This document shows positions 44,263 to 53,306 of a DNA stretch of 64,000 nt, piece by piece; the stretch's first letter is position 1; each line of letters opens with the position of its first letter. The notes below the pieces were generated by a model. It did not search any database, was not told the origin of the DNA, and was given only the letters and a program-made list of their open reading frames with translations. Location of the stretch: assembly GCF_046224405.1 (NCBI RefSeq), contig NZ_JBJXRK010000001.1, forward strand, positions 404,824 through 468,823. Direction: 5' to 3'. The stretch comes from Gudongella sp046224405. GTDB lineage: Bacteria > Bacillota > Clostridia > Tissierellales > Tissierellaceae. Position numbers and translations under genes: made by a program.

Positions 44263-44754
44263 TTACTTCTTATTCTTTTCCCTTACAAACTCAATTGCTT
44301 CCTTGCCTGTCATATGGTCAATGTCGATGGCAATAATGTGTGAAGTCTTGCAGCCCTTGATTTCCTTAATGTTGGCCTCCTCGGGAAGGTCACCGGAATA
44401 CTTGTCCACCAAGGCCTTAAAGCCTTCAATCCACTCATCACCCTCAACAATCCTGGCCTTTCCAAATGCAATCACACTTCTGAAATATGTAGTGTACTCC
44501 TCGCTTACAATTGTGTCCTCATCCACCACAGCAAAGGAAACCTTGGGATCTTTTGTTATGGCATCCACCTTGTGCCCTGATTTTGCCGAATGGAAATATA
44601 ACTTGTCATTGTAATATACATAGCTTACTGGGACTGCATAGGGATAATCCCCATCACCATGACATGCAAGTACTCCGTTTGTCCCCCTGTCAAATACCGC
44701 CGCCACATCCTCCTGGCTCAGCAACTGATTTTTCCTTCTCATTTCCCTGAACAT
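44263..44754 (-). CDS. Pyridoxamine-5'-phosphate-oxidase-fold flavoprotein, NimA-like
   Basis: 163 residues of split-barrel flavin fold. FREMRRKNQLLSQEDVAAVF, GTNGVLACHGDGDYPYAVPV (20 residues), YFHSAKSGHKVDAI and the late KTSHIIAIDIDHMTGKEA match the 5-nitroimidazole-resistance-like family. Such proteins bind FMN and reduce or detoxify small molecules; many are of unknown substrate. Start ATG at 44754 has AGGGGAGG upstream. Confidence 0.85.
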   Translation of the reverse strand: MFREMRRKNQLLSQEDVAAVFDRGTNGVLACHGDGDYPYAVPVSYVYYNDKLYFHSAKSGHKVDAITKDPKVSFAVVDEDTIVSEEYTTYFRSVIAFGKARIVEGDEWIEGFKALVDKYSGDLPEEANIKEIKGCKTSHIIAIDIDHMTGKEAIEFVREKNKK

Positions 44755-44815
44755 AAAATACCTCCCCTGATTGGCTAAAGCTTACACATAAGCCTATAGT
44801 AATATTTTATTCCTC

Positions 44816-45310
44816 TTACTTCCTAAATTCCAAAATCATATCATACCAGGTGGCTCCGCCGTGTTGGGAATCAGATACTCCAAGATTTTCGAATCCGAAT
44901 TTTTCATAGTATTTGATCAGCTTATCCTTGCAAGTAAGAATGACACCTTTTCTTCCTGACTTTTTAGATTCCTCAATCATATGCTCCATAAGCATTGCAG
45001 CAATCCCCTGTCTCTGATACTCAGGTATTACATCAAGTCCAAATATCGCCTGGTAATCTCCCTGTGGATTGTGCAGGTTGGAATCACTGAACATCTCACC
45101 CCTGATTGTTCTTTCATCGGTTACACAACCATTTACAAAGCCTATGATCCTATTGTCAGCTTCAGCAGCGAAAAAGCTGTCAGGGAAGGTCCTAATCCTG
45201 TTTTCAAGTGACTCCCTTGTTGCCGCCTCTGCCTGAGGAAAGCACTCAGCCTCAACCGAAACCACCTCTTCAAGATCCTCTTCTGTCACTTTTCTGATTC
45301 TTACATCCAT
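44816..45310 (-). CDS. GNAT-family N-acetyltransferase
   Basis: 164 residues. The acetyl-CoA loop EYQRQGIAAMLMEHMIEESK (20 residues) and KYYEKFGFENLGVSDSQHGG define a GNAT similar to the putative acetyltransferases near aralkylamine-type family members (GGATWYDMIL end). Starts at the ATG 45310 or a GTG 45319 are both possible. The substrate is unknown. Confidence 0.85.
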   Translation of the reverse strand: MDVRIRKVTEEDLEEVVSVEAECFPQAEAATRESLENRIRTFPDSFFAAEADNRIIGFVNGCVTDERTIRGEMFSDSNLHNPQGDYQAIFGLDVIPEYQRQGIAAMLMEHMIEESKKSGRKGVILTCKDKLIKYYEKFGFENLGVSDSQHGGATWYDMILEFRK

Positions 45311-45356
45311 TTCCTCCACTTCCTTTCAACTGGGCTGATACCCCTCTACACAAAAC

Positions 45357-45373
45357 CCACCACAAGGGTGGTG
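45357..45373 (-). terminator. Terminator of the coiled-coil repeat gene
   Basis: On the minus strand CACCAC pairs with GTGGTG around CCTT and is followed by GGTTTTGTG, about ten bases after the stop codon. Confidence 0.6.
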
Positions 45374-45382
45374 AGTTATTGT

Positions 45383-45766
45383 TTATACTATCCTTTTCTG
45401 AATCCTTCTGATATCAACCTCGTGTTTGCCTAATATTTCCTTGAAAACCTGGTTTTCCTCTATAATGATGTCTAGCTTCTTACTGGTATCTTCCTTGAAT
45501 TCAGTAAGTATTGCCGTCTGCTCTACCACTGCATCCAATTTTCTTTCAAAGCTTACCATTCTGTCTTCAAAGCTTACCATTCTGTCTTCAAAGCTTCCCA
45601 TTCTGTTTTCAAAGCTTCCCATTCTGTCTTCAAGGCTTCCCATTCTGTTTTCAAGGCTTCCCATTCTATCTTCAAAGCTTCCCATTCTGTCTTCAAGCTT
45701 GCCTTGACCCGCTTTAAGATCCTTCAATTCCTCCAGCACTATCCTTTGAAATTCTTCATTGGTCAT
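45383..45766 (-). CDS. Heptad-repeat coiled-coil protein
   Basis: 127 residues with no transmembrane segment. Residues about 24-78 consist of eight seven-residue repeats of the type EDRMGSF/L, hydrophobic at two positions per heptad, so a long parallel coiled coil is expected. The N-terminus (TNEEFQRIVLEELKDLKAGQ) and C-terminus (VFKEILGKHEVDIRRIQKRI) are also helical and charged. Similar small proteins are common in Clostridia but have no fixed function. ATG at 45766 follows GTGGAGGTGGCCAT. The repeat region is built of near-identical 21-bp DNA units and may vary in copy number. Confidence 0.8.
   Translation of the reverse strand: MTNEEFQRIVLEELKDLKAGQGKLEDRMGSFEDRMGSLENRMGSLEDRMGSFENRMGSFEDRMVSFEDRMVSFERKLDAVVEQTAILTEFKEDTSKKLDIIIEENQVFKEILGKHEVDIRRIQKRIV
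45545..45691. repeat. 21-bp tandem repeat, seven units
   Basis: Units of TTCAAAGCTTCCCATTCTGT plus one base begin at 45545, 45566, 45587, 45608, 45629, 45650 and 45671, with a degenerate eighth at 45692. They differ at a few positions only. Because 21 is a multiple of three, gain or loss of units changes the coiled coil by one heptad without a frameshift. Confidence 0.9.
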
Positions 45767-45798
45767 ATGGCCACCTCCACGATTTCATCCGTATGGAT

Positions 45799-45807
45799 AT
45801 TATACCA
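45799..45807 (-). promoter_or_regulatory. Extended -10 promoter of the coiled-coil gene
   Basis: On the minus strand TGGTATAAT is an extended -10 element about 33 bases before the start codon; no good -35 box is seen. Confidence 0.5.
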
Positions 45808-45987
45808 CAAATTCCATGCGGAATTATTACTTAAATCTTATCATATTTAAATAACGCGTACAAGTGTTCGATTTATTTTTCTTAATATTTTCCACTTATA
45901 TTTTCAAATTTTCCCACATGACAAATCTTATTACCCAGAGTTTGACTATTCGAATCCGACTCCTGACTGTGTTCCGGGTTAATTGTT

Positions 45988-46713
45988 CTATCTATACTTA
46001 TCCTCAATCACCTCATAGTTATGATGGTTTATCATGTCCCACTGGGTCTTTTTCCATTTCACAGCCTTAATCATATGGTTTATCCAATCAGGGTCATACT
46101 CCCTGTAGTTTTGTTGCTTTGCCCACTCTCTTGCCTTATTGTGATGCTTGCTGTCTGGATTCTTGTACTCCTTGAGAAACTCCACAAATCCAGCCACTCC
46201 TCCCACATCCTCAGGGGGAGCATCTCCCTCACCATCCAGAAGGGTCGGGTAACCAAAATAGTAGTCATTTACAACATCCTCAAGGGTGATCAGAATATTC
46301 CATCCATCTCCGAAGTCATAGGTGTACTCTAGGCTTCCATATTCCTCTAAAAACCTGTCGATTTTGATCCCTGAAGGTTTTCTCACCTGGATGCCCAGGG
46401 CCTTGATCCTGTTTCTCTCAAATTCAGAATACTGGGATTTGGACTTCTTCAATTTGTTCATATACTTCTTCTTGTTCCTCTCAAAATCCTTGTGCTGCTC
46501 ATATGAATCTTCGTCATTGGTAACCCTGATCCTGTCCTTTTCCAGTACAAACTCATAGAGATGGTAGTCAGTACCAAGTATGCTTTTGAAATTGGTTGCA
46601 AACTGTATGGCCTCGTGCAGCCTTCTAAAGGTGCACCCATCAGGAATGACAAGCCTTCTCCACACCCTCGGTGACAGGTCGGTAAATTCGATTGTAATGA
46701 TATATCCCTTCAT
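45988..46713 (-). CDS. Plasmid pRiA4b ORF-3-like family protein
   Basis: 241 residues. The family is recognised by IEFTDLSPRVWRRLVIPDGC (20 residues), TFRRLHEAIQFATNF, LEYTYDFGDGW, and YPTLLDGEGDAPPEDVGGVA (20 residues) followed by GFVEFLKEYKNP. A basic insert (ERNKKKYMNKLKKSKSQY) lies at about 78-95. The family has been linked to IS passengers and plasmids and may bind nucleic acid, but no function is established. It stands between a repeat-protein gene and the Wadjet operon, all in the same direction. Confidence 0.88.
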   Translation of the reverse strand: MKGYIITIEFTDLSPRVWRRLVIPDGCTFRRLHEAIQFATNFKSILGTDYHLYEFVLEKDRIRVTNDEDSYEQHKDFERNKKKYMNKLKKSKSQYSEFERNRIKALGIQVRKPSGIKIDRFLEEYGSLEYTYDFGDGWNILITLEDVVNDYYFGYPTLLDGEGDAPPEDVGGVAGFVEFLKEYKNPDSKHHNKAREWAKQQNYREYDPDWINHMIKAVKWKKTQWDMINHHNYEVIEDKYR

Positions 46714-46779
46714 ATCTTCTCCCCCTGTAGGTTTAATATATTATCTCAAGAGAATCCAATTTTCATTTAAAACACATCC

Positions 46780-47949
46780 TCACAAAATAGCCTCCTGTTC
46801 AAGCTTCACATTGTTCTCCAACATATATTCAACGGTCTCTCTAAATTGTCCATCAAGTAATTTCTTAAGTCTTTTTCTATCGTTTTCAGAAAGTGGTTTT
46901 CCATTGTCCTCATATTTTTTCAAAGTGTCCTTATCCATTTTATATGGCATAAATTCGATTCCTGTAGTTCTGTTTAAATGCTCCAATATAAGAAACCCTC
47001 CAGCATCAATATCGCCAAAGTGAAAGAAACTTGTTTCTTTGTTCTGGTCATGAAGCATTCTGATAAAATTTCTTCTCACTCTGTTATGGAACCCACCCAA
47101 GTATATTACAAAATATCCCTTTTCATTGAATCTATGGAAGGAAGTAAGGTTCTCGACCGTCATAACTTTTCCCTCAAAAACCTGAACAGCTTCAATGTCA
47201 TCTATCATACTTGACGAGATGGCGATATCCGAATCCAACTTGCTTAAGTCAATTTTCTGACCAGACAGACAAATTTCCCCGGCACCTTTGAAATTAACAT
47301 ATGTAGGTGTTCTGAACAGATTGAAATTACCTAATATTTCTTCCTTCTCGGGGTAATCTCCGTAATCGTAAAGAAGACTTTCTACCTTTCCCTGAATATG
47401 CCCAAATGCCTTTGAATCGTTATATAGCTGCACTGAAAACTCCCTTATGAATTGCTCCTCTTGCAGATTTCCTAGCTCTTTAACAGCAACAAGCACTCTT
47501 TCAAATTCATCGAAGTCACCTGAAAAGAACCTTACGCCCCTGTTCTCTCTTATCCTTTGAAGCTGGTCCTTCAGGTAACTATCTAAAACCTCACTATTTC
47601 TGCAATATTTTCTGATTAATCTTTCCAGTCTATCGTTTATTTGGTTCTTTGGGATCCTCTTGATGTACCTATAGACTTCATCAAGAGCTTCGGTATTTAG
47701 ATAAACCTCGCTGATTACTCCTCCACCTGATTTTTTTGTCTTTACAAGTCCTTTCCTGGCCAGTACTTCCACCTCTTCATTTATATCTCTGAAAAGATCG
47801 TAGTTTGAATGGTCCTCATACTTTGGAAACAGGGTTGATATCCTAACCTTGAATTTTTGATTCACCTTATTTGTTCCCTCAAAGCTCTTGCTGCTTTCAT
47901 ACTTGTCCAAAAGCTCATTTAGGATTTTCTTTTCATATTTGCCCATCAT
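46780..47949 (-). CDS. jetD: Wadjet nuclease subunit JetD
   Basis: 389 residues. An N-terminal winged-helix-like region (about 1-110) is followed by a middle domain and a C-terminal topoisomerase-VI-A/Toprim-like domain with VENLTSFHRF (conserved Glu) and HFGDIDAGGFLILEHL (conserved acidic DxD). In Wadjet systems JetD cuts circular plasmid DNA that the JetABC loop extruder has reeled in. It overlaps the stop codon of jetC (ATGATG/TGA), so the two are translationally coupled. Last gene of the jet operon. Confidence 0.92.
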   Translation of the reverse strand: MMGKYEKKILNELLDKYESSKSFEGTNKVNQKFKVRISTLFPKYEDHSNYDLFRDINEEVEVLARKGLVKTKKSGGGVISEVYLNTEALDEVYRYIKRIPKNQINDRLERLIRKYCRNSEVLDSYLKDQLQRIRENRGVRFFSGDFDEFERVLVAVKELGNLQEEQFIREFSVQLYNDSKAFGHIQGKVESLLYDYGDYPEKEEILGNFNLFRTPTYVNFKGAGEICLSGQKIDLSKLDSDIAISSSMIDDIEAVQVFEGKVMTVENLTSFHRFNEKGYFVIYLGGFHNRVRRNFIRMLHDQNKETSFFHFGDIDAGGFLILEHLNRTTGIEFMPYKMDKDTLKKYEDNGKPLSENDRKRLKKLLDGQFRETVEYMLENNVKLEQEAIL

Positions 47950-50900
47950 AGGTCATACACCTCAACAATTGCATTGTTACCTTCCCTTATGGCCAAGAGA
48001 ACGGTATCGACCTTTTCTCCGATGATTTCCATCTTCCCTGGTGGTGTAGCCAATATGATCTGGAAATTTTGGCTGTTGAAAAAGTCCATCATTGCAGCTA
48101 TCCTATTGTCGTCCATCTTGTCAAAAGCCTCATCCAGCATGATTATCCTGATCGTGTTCCCTGCCCTATACAGCTGTACAAATGACGCCGCTATTGCAAC
48201 ATAGTAGGGCGTTTGGGTCTCACCACCGCTCTTTTCGCCATAGATATTTGAGAACCTCTGGCTGCTCCCATCCATTTTCTCAACGATTATGTCATAATCC
48301 AGATAGCTTCTGTAATCTGTATATTCCAAAATCACCTTGTCTCCCAAGTCGTCGTATGCAGTCAGTTTTTCAAAGAGGTCGTTTATTTCCTCCTGATACT
48401 GACTTTCAAAACTATAACGGAACATCTGGCTGCCTCCAGTGTTCTGGTCGGACATGATCATCTGGTAAAGCTTCTCCTTCTTCTTGTTGTTTGTAATCTC
48501 GAACCTGTAGCTGTCCTCCCCGTAGTAGATTCCCCTAAGGGCCTTGTTTAGCTGCTTGAACTCAAGTCTGGCACTTTCAATATTCTCCTTTAACCTGGCC
48601 AGGAAGGATTCCTTGAACTCCAGCTCGCAGTTATCCTTTGCCTTGGCCAGCTGGTCCTCGTACTTCACAATTTCAGATGAGACCTGCTTATGGTGTTCCC
48701 TTACATACTCCTCCATTGCCTCCCGTCCGGTTCCAAAATCACAATCATAAAGGCTACAATATCCCCTCTGTTGGTCCTTAAGAATGTCAGTGAGTTTGAC
48801 CACCGTGTTCTCAAGACCTAACGTGTGAGGTGAAAAGTTTGTGATTATGGTCTCTGGCGACTTGGATCTTGACTGGTCCTCATACTTTCTAATTCCTTCT
48901 TCAAAGGCATCCGATTCAGTCTCTCTGAGATTATTGAGAACTCCCTCCCTTTCCTTATATTCTCTTTCTATTTCAGCAGTCTTGCTTCTGTTGGTCTCCA
49001 TATCCTTCTCTAAAGCCGTACACTGGGCTACGTACTCCCTACTTTCCCTAAGAAGTCTTTCTACCTTTTCTCTACACTGGGAAATCTCACCCTTAATCTC
49101 CAGGTATGTTGGATTGCTTTTTGCCTTTTCCAGCTCATTTCTTTTTATGAACAAATTTTCTTCTATTCTCGAAATCTCATCAGGTATTGGCAGGTTATCC
49201 TTGACTGTTTCCATGTGGCAGGAATCAAGGGCATCGAGGATGGTTTCAAATCTTTCAACATCCTTTCTCAATATGCCCAGTTCCTTGACTGTCTCCTCAA
49301 GCTCAGCCTCCCTGATTTCAAGCTGCTTTTTGTAAGCGATTGCGCCTATGAATGGAGGGTTGTAGATCTTCTCGTCAATCTTCCTGGCAGCATAGTTCTG
49401 ATACAGCATGCAACCTTCAGTTATTGCAACCTTATGTTTCTTCAAATCCTCAAGCCTGGGACACCTGGTAACCCTGTTAAGGAGGTAATATGCATATGAC
49501 CTTGCATACCTGTTGTTACTTGCTACAAAGTAGGCCAAGGATGATCTCTCTGCCTCAAGCTCCAGGTTCAGTTTGTCGGTGTTTATCAGACCTACGGAAT
49601 GGATCCTTTCCTTAACTCTGTTATATGTATCCAGGGCCACCTGGTAATACCTGGGATCTACCAGCAGGTAAAACCTCTGTGTGTTCAAGTAGCCCTCTAT
49701 GGCATTTTGCCAGGAAGGATCGGTGATTTCAAGAAGTTCTGAGAAAATCCATACATTTGCTCTTATTCCACGCTTTTTGAACTCTGACAGTATTTCCTCC
49801 CTTAGATTAACGGTGTTCTGTGGATAGGTCAACTTCTTGTTCTGAAGGTCCCTTATCTCATCCTGAAGCTTTCTCCTTGTGTGCTCCAGCTGGCTTATCC
49901 TTTGCCTTGAACCGTAAAGCCTGTCGTTGTATTGACTCTTGTTGACCCGGACAATTCCCTCCATCTCATATGCCCTTTCAAGCTTTTCATCCAGGGGAAA
50001 CTTGCTGTTCCCCATATCATCAATCTGCTTCCTGGTTATGGTTGAAATCCCTTCTCTGAAAAGTAGTTCAAATGCTTTCTGGCATTTCTGTAACATGGCA
50101 GAAAGCCTTCCCAGTTTTTCAGCCAGATGTTCCTTCTCCTTCTCCATGGACCCTATCTGGTTCTCAATACCCTGAATCAGTCTTGTGACCTCGTTGCTCT
50201 GGAGAGCAGCCTCAAGTCCAATGAGTCTGTTGTTCTCTCTTTCGTATGCCTCCTCGGTCTCTCTTCTTCTTGTAAAAACATTGGCTAGTTTCCCCTTTAT
50301 CACATAGGTATCCCTCTCCAGTCTATCCATCTGATTCTTGAGTTTCTCAAGTTCTGCTTTCTTTAGAAGGATTTCATTGACCTTTCTGTCCTTCTCCTTT
50401 GACTGGATCTCAGCTTCCTTTTGGAGAATACCCTCTAGTGATTCTATCTTGCTCCTAGTCTTTGCCATAAGCTCCTCAAATTCCTTAAGATGGCGGATGT
50501 TCTCCCTGAGGGAATGTACTTCAATCCTTTTTTCCGAAAGGATGAACTTGTTGATGAAATCCTTCACATTGTCCATGGGCTTAAAGGCCAGTGACTTTGG
50601 TATCATGTCAAAGAATCTGTCTTCAAGGTTCCCAAGCCTTCTTCCAAATCTTTGTTTTGCTTCTCCCATCTGACCGATAAGCACGATTTTTCTGTCCTTA
50701 CGCCTAAACTCATCCTTCATTGATGGTCTTCCGCCGGTTATGAAGCTTATCTCATCCAGCCTGCACTCCTCCACGAACCACTTTGTACTAAGCCTTGCGT
50801 CCTCATCAGGTGACTCCATCATTGCCCCCATTGTAAAGTATGACGATTTTGTCTCTTCAAAAAACTCCAGGGCGACGTAGGATATTACGGTCCCTTTCCT

Positions 50901-51146
50901 CAGGAATGCATTTTCCTCATCCCCTGTCTTGCATCTGACATAACCCCTCAAATCCCTTTTGCTCTTCTCATTGGCAGCTGTATTGAACTTCCTGGTATTG
51001 GTTGTCAGAACCAGTTGAATGGCATCAAGCACGGTTGATTTTCCGGATGTGTTCTCTCCAGAAATGAGGAAGGATCCATCAACTTCAATGGTTTCATTTA
51101 TGAAATAATGCCAATTAATCAGCCTGATCCTGGTCAATCTCTTCAT
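47946..51146 (-). CDS. jetC: Wadjet SMC-like ATPase JetC
   Basis: 1066 residues from the ATG at 51146 after GGAGGTGTTGAGG. The Walker A motif is GENTSGKS at residues 30-37. Two long coiled-coil arms flank a hinge-like globular region (about 480-620). The signature motif KSGGETQTPYYVAIA (about 950) and Walker B IRIIMLDEAFDKMDD follow at the C-terminus. This is the MukB/SbcC-like architecture of the JetC motor that extrudes loops on plasmid DNA. It overlaps jetB by 32 bases. Confidence 0.94.
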   Translation of the reverse strand: MKRLTRIRLINWHYFINETIEVDGSFLISGENTSGKSTVLDAIQLVLTTNTRKFNTAANEKSKRDLRGYVRCKTGDEENAFLRKGTVISYVALEFFEETKSSYFTMGAMMESPDEDARLSTKWFVEECRLDEISFITGGRPSMKDEFRRKDRKIVLIGQMGEAKQRFGRRLGNLEDRFFDMIPKSLAFKPMDNVKDFINKFILSEKRIEVHSLRENIRHLKEFEELMAKTRSKIESLEGILQKEAEIQSKEKDRKVNEILLKKAELEKLKNQMDRLERDTYVIKGKLANVFTRRRETEEAYERENNRLIGLEAALQSNEVTRLIQGIENQIGSMEKEKEHLAEKLGRLSAMLQKCQKAFELLFREGISTITRKQIDDMGNSKFPLDEKLERAYEMEGIVRVNKSQYNDRLYGSRQRISQLEHTRRKLQDEIRDLQNKKLTYPQNTVNLREEILSEFKKRGIRANVWIFSELLEITDPSWQNAIEGYLNTQRFYLLVDPRYYQVALDTYNRVKERIHSVGLINTDKLNLELEAERSSLAYFVASNNRYARSYAYYLLNRVTRCPRLEDLKKHKVAITEGCMLYQNYAARKIDEKIYNPPFIGAIAYKKQLEIREAELEETVKELGILRKDVERFETILDALDSCHMETVKDNLPIPDEISRIEENLFIKRNELEKAKSNPTYLEIKGEISQCREKVERLLRESREYVAQCTALEKDMETNRSKTAEIEREYKEREGVLNNLRETESDAFEEGIRKYEDQSRSKSPETIITNFSPHTLGLENTVVKLTDILKDQQRGYCSLYDCDFGTGREAMEEYVREHHKQVSSEIVKYEDQLAKAKDNCELEFKESFLARLKENIESARLEFKQLNKALRGIYYGEDSYRFEITNNKKKEKLYQMIMSDQNTGGSQMFRYSFESQYQEEINDLFEKLTAYDDLGDKVILEYTDYRSYLDYDIIVEKMDGSSQRFSNIYGEKSGGETQTPYYVAIAASFVQLYRAGNTIRIIMLDEAFDKMDDNRIAAMMDFFNSQNFQIILATPPGKMEIIGEKVDTVLLAIREGNNAIVEVYDL

Positions 51147-51747
51147 CCTCAACACCTCCACCTGCAAATTTTTCAAGTCTCTCTGATATCTCCTCTGCCA
51201 GCTTGTTTATATTCTCACCAGGTGCTGCAAAGAGTACCGATGGATAGATTACTATCCTTGCATCGGAAAGAGTCACATCAGTATCAATGTTGGATACGAT
51301 ATTGAATCTTTTAAAAAGCCTGATCACTTCCCTAAATGTGGTCTTGTCCATGGTGGGCTTGGATTCTATCCTAAGCATTCCATACTTATCATGGATATCC
51401 TCTGAAAACACCATTATATCCTCATTTGCACTTAATTCCCTTCTTTTTTCTATGTAAAGAAGCCTCAAAATCAGGAGGACTATGGTCTCAATCTTCTTCA
51501 AGCGAAACCTTCCCGTACCATTGTAGTTAACAAGTCCAGCAACATCGCTATTTTCATTGATTTTTAATTCATAACCCAGAAGATCAAAGTACTCCTGGAA
51601 TTTTTCCCTATGCTGCAGAATGAAAATATAGTCATTTCTGGTATCTTCCTTCTTCTTCAGCACAAAGCAATGGTTGAGAAGCTTGTTCGCAGCGCTTCTG
51701 AATCTTTCCTTCTGGGTTGAGCTTTCACTGAATATTTCCATCCCCAT
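51115..51747 (-). CDS. jetB: Wadjet subunit JetB (DUF4194, MukE-like)
   Basis: 210 residues, a DUF4194-type kite protein. FRSAANKLLNHCFVLKKKED, NDYIFILQHREKFQEYFDLL (20 residues), and a winged-helix region FREVIRLFKRFNIVSN are seen, with an acidic C-terminal tail. It pairs with JetA to bridge the SMC heads. Starts at 51747 or 51741 are equally possible. It overlaps both neighbours, typical of a stoichiometric complex. Confidence 0.9.
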   Translation of the reverse strand: MGMEIFSESSTQKERFRSAANKLLNHCFVLKKKEDTRNDYIFILQHREKFQEYFDLLGYELKINENSDVAGLVNYNGTGRFRLKKIETIVLLILRLLYIEKRRELSANEDIMVFSEDIHDKYGMLRIESKPTMDKTTFREVIRLFKRFNIVSNIDTDVTLSDARIVIYPSVLFAAPGENINKLAEEISERLEKFAGGGVEDEEIDQDQAD

Positions 51748-53149
51748 CCCGCCTTTCTATCTCAAAATCCTCAAACCTAAAACCTTTTGATTCAATTATA
51801 CTTCCATTTCTCTTTACCCTATAGCTGGACAGGTGATGCCTTCCATAGAGGCTTATGAATATGACCCTTATAAGGTCCCTCTTTGTTGCCAGTGGCAGGG
51901 TAGATGCAAGGATTGTCTCCCTGTCTCCCAGACTCTCCATCACAAAAGAGTTGACGTTTTTTCTTGAAAACCTGTTTCGGTGCTTTTCCCTGAGGGCCAT
52001 CTTTCTTACCAGTCTTTCCTCATCACTTAATCCAATTGACTTGTCCAGCAGCTGGGGTAGCTGGTTCTTCCTTGTGATGGGCATGACATATAATGACTCC
52101 CCATCTAGAAAACCCTGTGGGAATATTTCAAATATCTTTAGAAAATCATCCTCTGTATCATCATTTAGGCCAGTCTCACCCTCCCTGTTAAGCTCATCCG
52201 CCATAAGGGCAAGAATCTGGAATATCTTACCGTCCGTATTCCCAGAATCATTCAAGAGAAACTTTGCCCTGGCAACAGAGCTTGAAAGGTATTTCGTATG
52301 CTTATCATCAATTTCCCTTGCAATATCATCGTAGCTGTTAAAGGAGGAGATCGTCCTTAGGATTCTGCTCCTAAGTTCCTCCCTGGCAAGTTGCCTGCTT
52401 TCCACCTGCTCAAGTTCCATAAATCCGTCCACTGTTCTCTCAAATACGTTTTTATCATCCATAATATATCTTAGTCTTTCCACAATCTCCAGCCTGTAGT
52501 GGGAAATATTCTCACTGGTCTTCATGCGGTGGTAGCTTTTCGATCCTATCTCTATGTTGTAGTCGAAGAAATCCCTTACAATCTCTGCTGCTGTCTTATC
52601 CCTGGTTATACTGTCTATCCTGTTCTTGATGGAGGTATTGAGCTTTTTAAGACCAACCATGACATACTCCGTATTTTCGATGACCTTCTTTATTACGTTC
52701 TCATAGGGTCTTCCATATCCCTCCAGGTTCATAAGGATACCATAGATTGAAGATATCTCACTTTGGTATTCCATCTCCTCATTTCTATCAACCTTGATAA
52801 GTGCTTCGATGATTGTTGCAGCATAGTCATGGAGATTGACCTTCACATTGTAGCTGGCATCGTGTTCAAACTCAATCCAACCACAGTTTTTCAGATGTCT
52901 AAGAACGGAAGTTGCCTTGGATCTCGAATCCGTAACAGATACTTCCTCCTCGTCAAAGACCATTTCATCAGGATGCCTTTCATCAAAGTATTGCTCAAGC
53001 TTTCCAATCAGGACCTCCCTTTCCACGCCAAAGGAGAACTCGGTTCTGTAGGTATCATATATTATCTCCATGCAATCCACATAGGTTTCTTTATATTTAC
53101 TTGTTAGTGGCTTGAAAAAATCATCCGAAAGAATGTTGAACAACTTCAT
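51725..53149 (-). CDS. jetA: Wadjet kleisin-like subunit JetA (MukF-like)
   Basis: 474 residues. KLFNILSDDFFKPLTSKYKE (20 residues) opens the protein, and an N-terminal winged-helix region (about 30-110, FDERHPDEMVFDEEE, RHLKNCGWIEFEHD) is followed by helical segments and a C-terminal winged helix. This is the JetA kleisin layout; the N-terminal resembles the type II JetA family (DUF5716) more than type I (DUF3375), but that call is from memory. ATG at 53149 follows AAAGGAG. It is the first gene of the jetABCD operon. Confidence 0.88.
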   Translation of the reverse strand: MKLFNILSDDFFKPLTSKYKETYVDCMEIIYDTYRTEFSFGVEREVLIGKLEQYFDERHPDEMVFDEEEVSVTDSRSKATSVLRHLKNCGWIEFEHDASYNVKVNLHDYAATIIEALIKVDRNEEMEYQSEISSIYGILMNLEGYGRPYENVIKKVIENTEYVMVGLKKLNTSIKNRIDSITRDKTAAEIVRDFFDYNIEIGSKSYHRMKTSENISHYRLEIVERLRYIMDDKNVFERTVDGFMELEQVESRQLAREELRSRILRTISSFNSYDDIAREIDDKHTKYLSSSVARAKFLLNDSGNTDGKIFQILALMADELNREGETGLNDDTEDDFLKIFEIFPQGFLDGESLYVMPITRKNQLPQLLDKSIGLSDEERLVRKMALREKHRNRFSRKNVNSFVMESLGDRETILASTLPLATKRDLIRVIFISLYGRHHLSSYRVKRNGSIIESKGFRFEDFEIERRDGDGNIQ

Positions 53150-53267
53150 ATGAAAACTCCTTTAGATCAACCATTTGCAAGACTAATGACCCTTGCCATC
53201 CATTTAATTCTACCACTAATTCATAAAGAATAGAAAGTAAAATACCAAACATTATTTTCTGTACGAA

Positions 53268-53295
53268 AAATGCAGCCCTCAGTGGGGCTGCATTT
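53268..53295 (-). terminator. Terminator of the ADH-AOR-MoaD operon
   Basis: On the minus strand AAATGCAGCCCC and GGGCTGCATTT pair around ACTGA, followed by TTCG. It lies 12 bases after the stop of the MoaD-like gene and separates it from jetA. Confidence 0.8.
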
Positions 53296-53306
53296 ACATT
53301 ATAAAC

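Noticed and set aside
45545..45691. CRISPR-like array
   Set aside because: The 21-bp units are contiguous with no spacers and lie in frame within a coding sequence.
45988..46713. Transposase or IS remnant
   Set aside because: The pRiA4-ORF3 family is only a passenger of some IS elements; no inverted repeats, target duplication or transposase motif were seen here.
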